Of a DNA stretch of 64,000 nt, positions 61,001 to 64,000 are shown piece by piece. Position numbers and translations under genes: made by a program. Position 1 is the first letter of the stretch. The number at the start of each line of letters is the position of its first letter. The notes below the pieces were generated by a model. The model had not been told where the DNA came from. It saw only the letters and a list, made by a program, of their open reading frames with translations, and did not search any database. This DNA comes from Diadophis punctatus similis (taxonomy: Eukaryota > Chordata > Lepidosauria > Squamata > Dipsadidae), in NCBI GenBank assembly GCA_023053685.1, contig JALIGW010000013.1, forward strand, positions 20,798,501 to 20,862,500, in the 5' to 3' direction.

Positions 61001-64000
61001 GCAGAAACGGAATGGGAAAAAATAAAGAGGAATTCAATTTTAGTTGCGAAAATTAGATAGCAGTTGGACATTGCTTTCTAAGTCTGCAAGAAAAGGACAC
61101 TTTAATAACATTACCTTGTTCATTAAGCTATTTTATAGTTGATAACTACTGCATTTTCCATGATCTTTAAAATTCTATGTATGTCAGTAATTTTAGAGCA
61201 ATGGAATTCAAAGGCTTCTGTCTGTGCAGTCCGAGTGTAACCAGTCTCTCTTCTAAAAAAAGTGTTTTAGGAATAATTTGTATGACTAAAAACATAAGAG
61301 ACACACACATTTTGACCAATGTGATTAATCAGCCAAAATATATGATCTGCATCATCAAATGAATGGTCTCCCCAAAGGGAAGGAGGATCATTTATTTTAT
61401 TTTATTGATGTATAACTCTATTCTTTTCTTGGATGTATTGTAGTTCTTGAGTACAGATCTCCCAAGAGCATTTGTACCATTCAGGAGATAACAGGGAGAG
61501 GAAAGGAAGCACTACCTGTTTTGGGATTTAATATTCTCTTAATCAGGGGTATCTCATATCTTAACAAACCATCAGCCTGTCCAGGATGGAAACCACATAG
61601 GAGGGATTTCTGTAGGATTTGACAGTAGGTTTCCTAGGGCTACTGCAAGAGGACTGCTTATCTGTTAGTAGATGTTTATTTATTTAAGGAAATGTATTGG
61701 CTGCCCAAATCACTTTCATTGATTCCTGGTGTCTTACAAAGATAAAAACCCAATATAAAAAACAATACCCTATTCCCTGGTGAGAACAATCAGTCAATCA
61801 AATAAACCACTTGATGGGCTCCATCCCACTCTGGGTTTCCTAGACCTGCTCATTGGAGGCTTCCCATAAATGTCTTTCTATTGCTTGCAGCTATTTAACA
61901 TTTGAAAAAAATGTTACAAATCTTAAGAGGTGAAATTGCACCAAAGAAACAATAATTATTTGTAATGGGTTGTGAGAACATCCTTGGGAGACAGGAGGAA
62001 GAAGTATAGCCTAGAGCAGTGGTGGCGAACCTTTTTCGGCTCGCGTGCCAAAAAGGGGGGGGGCGCGCTCACGCGCGCTCGCGTGCCCACACCCATTCCC
62101 TGCCCCCCACGCATGCGCACAACACCCCCCCATGCTGCCCCCTGTGCATGCGCACACACCCCCACCCCCGCGCAAAGGCTTACCGGAGCCTGGGACGACG
62201 AAACCGGCAAACCGGAAGTGCGAAAAAACGCACTTCCGGTTTGCCGGTATGCTGTTTTTTGCACTCCGGAGGGTTCAGGGAAGCTCCCTGAAGCTCCGGA
62301 ATGCAAAAAACTACAAAACGGACAAACCGGAAGTGCGGAAAAGTGCACTTCCGGTTTGTCCGTTTTGTAGTTTTTTGCATTCCGGAGCTTCAGGGAGCTT
62401 CCCTGAACCCTCCGGAGTGCAAAAAACAGCACACTGGCAAACCGGAAGTACGTTTTTTCGTACTTCCGGTTTGCCGGTGGGCAACCCTCGCGTGCCGGCT
62501 TCTATGGCTCCGCGTGCCACCTCTGGCACACGTGCCATAGGTTCGCCACCACGGGCCTAGAGTCTATAGACAATGGACTGATAAACAAAATCAGTCCAGA
62601 GGAGGAATGGGAGTGGAAAAAGGGTCTCAGAAGGAAACTCCCTAGTTCTCTGGACAGTAAGGGCAGGGGAGGGGGGGGAAACTGTTTCAGACTTGCAGTT
62701 TTCCGTTACTGTAACCATACAAAAAAATTGTCACTACACGTGGTTTTGGTTTCCGTCTGGACTACCCTGAAGGCCTGACTTTATTAGTACTATTATGATT
62801 TTTCTGGGTTTTTTTAGAATTTCTCTGTTTTTTAGAATATCTTTCAGTTCTGCTAAGGCAACTTGCATGTAACATCAACAGTGATCGAAATGAAAAGAAT
62901 TGGAAGGGGACTGTACCTAGCGCTGGAGCATGGAGCATGGATATGGGTGTGTGAGAGAAGAGGAGACAGGGATACAGCTAGTCCCTTTCAGCTCTTAAGA
63001 GTTTTAACATTTTGTTCAAATGTTAAATAGCTGCAAGCAATAGAAAGACATTTATGGCAAGCCTCCAACGGGCACAGGCCATTAGCTATTCAAGCACAGC
63101 TCATCCTTTTCTGTCCTTTCTGCATATGATTCTAGGAAGACGGTGTTTCTGCAGAAGAAGAAGGAATTCAGCATCTGACCTCCTCTTTGAGACAAATAGC
63201 TGCTTTTCATAAGTGAGAATTTTTTTTATTCCAATTGCTCATTTCACATTTTGATGCTGTGTAACCAAGTACAGTTAAAATTAGGTGCTTTGCCCACACT
63301 GTCCAAGAGAAAGAACCAAGTTGTAGCTAGTGGTCTGAATTCCCTCTCTCATTCAGGACATCCCCTCTGGAACGAACAAGGATGAAAAATTTCAGTCTCC
63401 TTTCCCCCTTTTTGGTTTTGAATTGGAAGAGGGTGTAAGGGTGTGGGGGGAAATGAATGTTTAAAACCCATTAGAACCCTTAAAATAACTTTAGTACTTT
63501 TAAATGACTTGTCTTCTGAGAAAAAGGATCTAATAAGGGTGGCCTGGAAACCATAAATATTAGGCCCCATGAGGTTATTGGGGAACAACCAATCTCTCAA
63601 GCCTGGAATCTCATTAGCAGCCTAGATTTTGGAGCATAATCCCTATGTCCAAAGGAGTAAGATGATCCAGAATCAAGTAACAAAAGGCTGAAAGAAGAAA
63701 ATGCACAGTGCTGTGAGGAAGAATTATTTAAGACTAATGGGGTACTTGAGAATAGCTCAGGTATGATTTGCTGTCACTAGAGAGCTCTGGTTTCTAAGGC
63801 TAGATTGTCACACCTTATGTTGAAATTCAGGCTAAGGAGTGGAGGCTAATGAAAAGCTCTTCGTTAAAAGCTTTTCTTCTGTAAATTTGTCATATGTTCC
63901 TTTTCATTGTCTGTTTGGCTTACTTTTTGGCTTGAGCCTTCTGAGACATGGCATCCATTTTCTCCCTTTCAGCGCACTGGAAAACTGGGCCAAACATTTT
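28852..64000 (+). CDS. Divergent STAG/SA-family cohesin subunit (STAG2-like), 5' start unresolved, runs off right edge
   Basis: Nineteen exons join in frame (about 689 codons): 28852-28936, 29480-29626, 29777-29873, 35201-35277, 38608-38812, 41510-41661, 42663-42736, 43181-43304, 44141-44239, 45393-45472, 50050-50157, 52524-52632, 53473-53590, 54672-54772, 58252-58344, 58430-58519, 58996-59199, 63136-63212, 63973-64000+. Every intron inside the window is GT...AG. Family: STAG/SA proteins are HEAT-repeat subunits that bind RAD21 or REC8 and recruit cohesin to chromatin and CTCF. Seen: VKGKRK-like basic N-tail, [117 protein letters not shown]. The tryptophan in [10 protein letters not shown] matches the conserved SA surface used for CTCF and shugoshin binding. 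Many segments resemble STAG2, but with far more substitutions than true STAG1 or STAG2 orthologues carry. It could be the reptile STAG3 or an extra SA paralogue. Confidence 0.93.
29136..29301. mobile_element. Short TA-flanked MITE between STAG exons a and b
   Basis: TAGGTTGTCCTCACTTAACA and TGTTTAAGTGAGGACTGTCTG are inverted ends next to TA on both sides. It is a deleted version of the family at 46608. Confidence 0.8.
29480..29626 (+). CDS. STAG exon b: basic tail and LFEVV motif
   Basis: The 147-nt phase-0 exon encodes [20 protein letters not shown], then [20 protein letters not shown] followed by MQ. LFEVV..GK.AMQ is the conserved beginning of the folded STAG region. The Arg/Ser-rich stretch stands where STAG1 and STAG2 have a basic nuclear tail. 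Confidence 0.93.
29777..29873 (+). CDS. STAG exon c: STAG N-terminal domain
   Basis: The 97-nt exon encodes [20 protein letters not shown] then [12 protein letters not shown]. It is the best-preserved N-terminal STAG segment and anchors the family call. Confidence 0.96.
30115..30413 (-). repeat. Probable antisense LINE remnant, part 1
   Basis: A-rich sequence that appears to continue after the hAT at 30414-31586, and then again after the element at 31854-34226. Assignment to one LINE rests mainly on continuity and on the coil-like frame at 34413-34634. Confidence 0.3.
30769..31068 (+). repeat. CT and TCTA microsatellite block
   Basis: About 32 CT dinucleotides, a mixed CTCT/CCCT/CTTT stretch, then about 21 uninterrupted TCTA units. 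On the other strand these are GATA/TAGA repeats, a class known to be expanded in snakes. Confidence 0.98.
31118..31430 (+). repeat. Three tandem units of about 125 bp
   Basis: Each unit runs TTTTTTGGCCACCTGGGGCA or a variant, then CCATTTTTCACCTCC, CAGCAGCATTCTGCAGGCCA and a GGCCAAAAATGGG-type spacer. The third unit is the most diverged. Confidence 0.8.
31587..31853 (-). repeat. Probable antisense LINE remnant, part 2
   Basis: AT-rich sequence without clear motifs. It appears to continue at 34227 once the intervening TIR element is removed. Confidence 0.3.
31854..34226. mobile_element. Composite TA-flanked element with CCGTATTTATCGGCG termini
   Basis: CCGTATTTATCGGCGTATAA at the left and TTATACGCCGATAAATACGG at the right are perfect inverted repeats, each flanked by TA. 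The left third holds a second terminus-like repeat (GGCGTATAAGACGAC, 31945-31960), a GC-rich fold-back, and at 32783-32804 a foreign terminus (TTTTCGGGGAAACACAG + TA). The AT-rich interior 32805-34140 has no recognisable content. It may be one element with a nested insertion, or two elements. Confidence 0.65.
32047..32685. repeat. GC-rich fold-back, arms about 300 bp
   Basis: Left arm about 32053-32347, right arm about 32369-32676, spacer CATTCTTTTAAATGCTAAGG. The arms pair nearly base for base: CATCCCTGCTGTTCTCCGGC at the left with GCCGGAGAACAGCAGGGATG at the right. Only a few mismatches were seen. The GC content is far above the surrounding intron. The same peptide-like frame ([10 protein letters not shown]) is read from each arm on opposite strands. 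Confidence 0.92.
34227..34640 (-). repeat. Probable antisense LINE remnant, part 3
   Basis: The minus-strand frame at 34634-34413 begins [20 protein letters not shown], resembling a coiled-coil segment such as that of L1 ORF1. No RNA-binding motif is visible, so the family is tentative. Confidence 0.35.
35201..35277 (+). CDS. STAG exon d
   Basis: The 77-nt exon encodes [20 protein letters not shown] then EKFDE. The splice after the FDE residues matches the conserved STAG gene structure. Several normally fixed residues differ (for example SLQNCEVMH where STAG1 and STAG2 have MQN.EIIR). Confidence 0.95.
36286..36530 (+). repeat. AT-rich microsatellite cluster (TATG, ATAG, ACAC/TGTG)
   Basis: CATATA/TGTATA, ATAGATAG, ATATAGAT and CACACA/TGTGTG runs. 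They generate the Ile/Tyr-rich frames on the minus strand. Confidence 0.95.
37922..38055. mobile_element. Short hAT MITE, 7 of 8 bp duplication
   Basis: CAGGGGTGTTAAACTC and GAGTTTGACAGCCCTG are inverted ends, with CTGTAGAG and CTGTAGAT flanking. Same family as 22011-22133 (GGGCGTGGGCGTG core). Confidence 0.88.
38608..38812 (+). CDS. STAG exon e
   Basis: The 205-nt exon encodes [40 protein letters not shown] and [20 protein letters not shown]. It ends in phase 1 before the AMKL motif, as in STAG family genes. Confidence 0.96.
38813..40976 (+). other. STAG intron, nothing recognised
   Basis: No exon or repeat family identified in this stretch. Confidence 0.45.
40977..41150 (+). repeat. Sauria-type SINE fragment
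   Basis: GATCTGGGCCAGTCATTGTC, CTCAGCCCTAGAAAGGAGGC and CCTTGCCAAGAAAACTGCAG are typical of a squamate SINE body. The tRNA head is missing or decayed. Confidence 0.6.
41510..41661 (+). CDS. STAG exon f
   Basis: The 152-nt exon encodes [20 protein letters not shown], then [20 protein letters not shown]. The donor is GTGGGG, weaker than its neighbours but still GT. The helix is rich in Lys and Glu, as in the family. Confidence 0.95.
42663..42736 (+). CDS. STAG exon g
   Basis: The 74-nt exon encodes [20 protein letters not shown] then [18 protein letters not shown] is a STAG landmark; here HRYR is replaced by PRYR. Confidence 0.94.
43181..43304 (+). CDS. STAG exon h: conserved CTCF/shugoshin-binding surface
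   Basis: The 124-nt exon encodes [20 protein letters not shown], then [15 protein letters not shown]. The tryptophan of GSWMKIY corresponds to the aromatic residue of the conserved essential surface of SA proteins. It is retained here, which suggests partner binding is kept. Confidence 0.95.
44141..44239 (+). CDS. STAG exon i
   Basis: The 99-nt phase-0 exon encodes [20 protein letters not shown], then [21 protein letters not shown] is a HEAT repeat typical of STAG proteins. Confidence 0.95.
44430..44640 (-). repeat. L2-like 3' tail, antisense
   Basis: TATTTTTATTACATTTCTCT, GCCACCCATCTTATGACTCT and GTGGCTTACAATAAAA are the reversed 3' end of an L2-clade LINE. Confidence 0.55.
45393..45472 (+). 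CDS. STAG exon j
   Basis: The 80-nt exon encodes [20 protein letters not shown] then LLMVMS. The exon must end at CA before GTAAAT; reading through would give a stop two bases on. The VQAMKLL segment resembles STAG2 (VQAIKLL) more than STAG1. Confidence 0.93.
46608..47015. mobile_element. TA-flanked MITE (CAGGTAGTCCTCACTTAACA family)
   Basis: CAGGTAGTCCTCACTTAACA next to TA at the left; GATTGTTAAGCAAGGACCCACC at the right. It contains ATCACATGACCATGTTGCTT. The right end is diverged. Confidence 0.75.
47165..47245 (-). repeat. L2-like 3' tail fragment, antisense
   Basis: TTTATTTATTTACTTAAAAG followed by TTTATATGGCCACC is the reversed tail of an L2-type LINE. Confidence 0.45.
47246..50049 (+). 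other. STAG intron, nothing recognised
   Basis: AT-rich, with short homopolymers only. No exon fits the STAG phase here. Confidence 0.45.
50050..50157 (+). CDS. STAG exon k
   Basis: The 108-nt exon encodes [20 protein letters not shown], then [15 protein letters not shown]. This is a conserved HEAT-repeat pair of the STAG family. It follows a 4.6-kb intron. Confidence 0.95.
50711..50792 (-). repeat. tRNA-derived SINE head
   Basis: On the minus strand it shows GTGGCTTAGAGG (A-box-like) and GGTTCGAATCC (perfect B box) spaced as in a tRNA. The acceptor and anticodon arms do not pair well, so I treat it as a retroposon head. Confidence 0.55.
50820..50953. repeat. Strong inverted repeat, arms about 57 nt
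   Basis: ATCAGGGCAACCTGGTCTAC pairs with GTAGACCAGGTCGCCCTGAT, continuing through CCAAATATGGGA to GGAGCATA/TATGCTCC. The loop is GTGCGGAAACCGGGAGCAG. T-rich and A-rich ends extend the stem. It lies beside the tRNA-like head and may be part of the same repeat. Confidence 0.85.
51126..51472 (+). mobile_element. 5'-truncated L1 3' end
   Basis: It encodes [20 protein letters not shown] then a stop 17 codons later, like the C-terminus of the L1 at 1446. A 3' UTR and an A-rich tail follow. It is flanked by an 18-nt duplication (51108-51125, 51473-51490). Confidence 0.85.
52524..52632 (+). CDS. STAG exon l
   Basis: The 109-nt exon encodes [20 protein letters not shown], then [21 protein letters not shown] is invariant in the family. 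The preceding linker lacks the Arg-rich KRRGR-type stretch of STAG1 and STAG2. Confidence 0.92.
53473..53590 (+). CDS. STAG exon m
   Basis: The 118-nt exon encodes [20 protein letters not shown], then [20 protein letters not shown] across the junction. It corresponds to the LHEHAAYLVDS.W...LLKDWECM block. Confidence 0.95.
53965..54326. mobile_element. hAT element with perfect 8-bp duplication
   Basis: CAGTGGTTCCCAACCTTTTT and GATTGGGAACCACTG are inverted ends, flanked by CTTTAAGG at 53957-53964 and 54327-54334. Recurrent GTACCAC units lie inside both ends. Confidence 0.95.
54672..54772 (+). CDS. STAG exon n
   Basis: The 101-nt exon encodes [20 protein letters not shown], then [14 protein letters not shown]. 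It matches the family's SDRQESALIE...R.A...PP.GRG.G. The donor is GTCAGT. Confidence 0.93.
54970..55940 (-). pseudogene. L2-clade LINE remnant, antisense
   Basis: Read on the minus strand: an RT piece ([20 protein letters not shown], the LLDLSAAFDTIDH motif), then a 3'-domain piece ([20 protein letters not shown]), then the tail ending near 54975 (reversed GCAGCCCATCTCACC). The order fits one decayed L2 copy inside the intron after exon n. Confidence 0.75.
56050..56634 (+). pseudogene. L2-clade LINE remnant, sense
   Basis: The translation shows [20 protein letters not shown] and, after frame breaks, [17 protein letters not shown]. These are hallmarks of the L2 ORF2 C-terminal part. Many indels. 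Confidence 0.75.
56635..57030 (-). mobile_element. Probable solo LTR of an endogenous retroelement
   Basis: On the minus strand it begins TGTTAGAATATTC and ends GATTTTGCAACA (TG...CA). It has several CCAAT boxes in its first half, a CT-rich CTCTGT repeat, and ATAAAG near the end followed by TTATTGAATCCAGC. There are no internal genes next to it. The target duplication is unclear. Confidence 0.6.
57031..58251 (+). other. STAG intron, nothing recognised
   Basis: No repeat termini or exon-compatible open phase found. Confidence 0.4.
58252..58344 (+). CDS. STAG exon o
   Basis: The 93-nt phase-0 exon encodes [20 protein letters not shown], then [11 protein letters not shown]. The KEKK.Q..D..KITE pattern is closest to STAG2. 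Confidence 0.94.
58430..58519 (+). CDS. STAG exon p
   Basis: The 90-nt phase-0 exon encodes [20 protein letters not shown], then [26 protein letters not shown] is strongly conserved in STAG1 and STAG2; here the Pro is a Ser. Confidence 0.95.
58996..59199 (+). CDS. STAG exon q
   Basis: The 204-nt phase-0 exon encodes [20 protein letters not shown], then [20 protein letters not shown] and [20 protein letters not shown]. It follows the STAG pattern HLDALL.Q...VEKH...VLEACS..Y..L..EE.TI with many substitutions. Confidence 0.94.
59388..59715 (-). mobile_element. Squamate tRNA SINE, antisense, near full length
   Basis: It carries GTAAAAGGTAAAGGTTTTGC, GTCGTGTCCGACTCTAGGGG, GGCCAGCATGACTA and TGCTTTCGAACTGCTAGGTG, the standard blocks of a widespread squamate SINE. 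The tRNA-related end lies at the right. TATGTCAATAG and TATGTCAGTAG flank it. Confidence 0.85.
61690..61950 (-). repeat. L2-like tail, antisense
   Basis: TTTATTTAAGGAAATGTATT, GGCTGCCCAAATCACTTTCA and TGTCTTACAAAGATAAAAAC match a reversed L2-type 3' end. The distal 65 nt is duplicated in inverted orientation near 63004-63069. Confidence 0.5.
62017..62554. mobile_element. hAT element with nested palindromes, perfect 8-bp duplication
   Basis: CAGTGGTGGCGAACCTTTTT and GGTTCGCCACCACGG are inverted ends, flanked by GCCTAGAG at 62009-62016 and 62555-62562. The central 260 bp is a large palindrome centred near 62340, with a smaller hairpin in each flank (near 62225 and 62455). Each stem carries ACCGGAAGT in both orientations. 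No transposase frame. Confidence 0.95.
63136..63212 (+). CDS. STAG exon r
   Basis: The 77-nt exon encodes [20 protein letters not shown] then IAAFH, matching the acidic DE stretch followed by STLKR.TAFHN in STAG proteins. Only two acidic clusters remain, against the longer run in STAG1 and STAG2. Confidence 0.92.
63973..64000 (+). CDS. STAG exon s, cut by window edge
   Basis: After TTTCAG the frame continues as ALENWAKHF, completing the FHN junction and corresponding to FHNAHDL.KWDL in STAG1 and STAG2. The rest lies outside the window. Confidence 0.85.

Overview
The window looks like vertebrate nuclear DNA from a squamate reptile, most likely a snake. It is AT-rich, its genes are split into small exons with GT/AG splice sites, and its introns carry squamate-type repeats: tRNA-derived SINEs, CR1, L2 and L1 LINE remnants, long CT and TCTA microsatellites, and many short non-autonomous hAT and TA-flanked DNA transposons. 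There are no bacterial features.

Two protein genes account for all the convincing coding sequence. On the minus strand, 3762-19610, lies a complete 10-exon GTPBP6 gene (HflX-family mitochondrial ribosome-associated GTPase). All ten exons join in frame to about 543 codons, and the G1, G3, G4 and G5 motifs are intact. On the plus strand, 28852 to beyond the right edge, lies a STAG/SA-family cohesin subunit. Nineteen coding exons (about 689 codons) join in frame with intact splice sites. The STAG gene resembles STAG2 but is much more diverged than the nearly invariant vertebrate STAG1 and STAG2. It is therefore either a very unusual STAG3 or an additional SA paralogue. Its first exon(s) and start codon were not found with certainty, and its C-terminal half lies outside the window.

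The two genes point away from each other across a CpG-rich, TATA-less stretch (about 19611-20300) with GC boxes, a reverse CCAAT box and an ETS-type site. This is probably a shared bidirectional promoter. One gene serves mitochondrial translation and the other chromosome cohesion, so the link is positional and not an obvious pathway.

Layout: 1-3480 intergenic, with a palindromic hAT, a tRNA-SINE, an L1 tail and an L2 tail; 3762-19610 GTPBP6 with transposon-filled introns; 19611-20300 promoter; 20300-28851 5' introns of the STAG gene (first exons uncertain); 28852-64000 STAG exons, with introns holding hAT elements, a GC-rich fold-back in a TA-flanked element, L1, L2, an LTR and SINEs. The most striking non-genic features are at least ten hAT copies with still-readable 8-bp target duplications, a GC-rich fold-back with about 300-bp arms, a hAT element made of nested hairpins loaded with CCGGAAGT motifs, a CR1 fragment enclosed by the termini of a TA-flanked element, and a LINE tail flanked by a 41-bp direct repeat.
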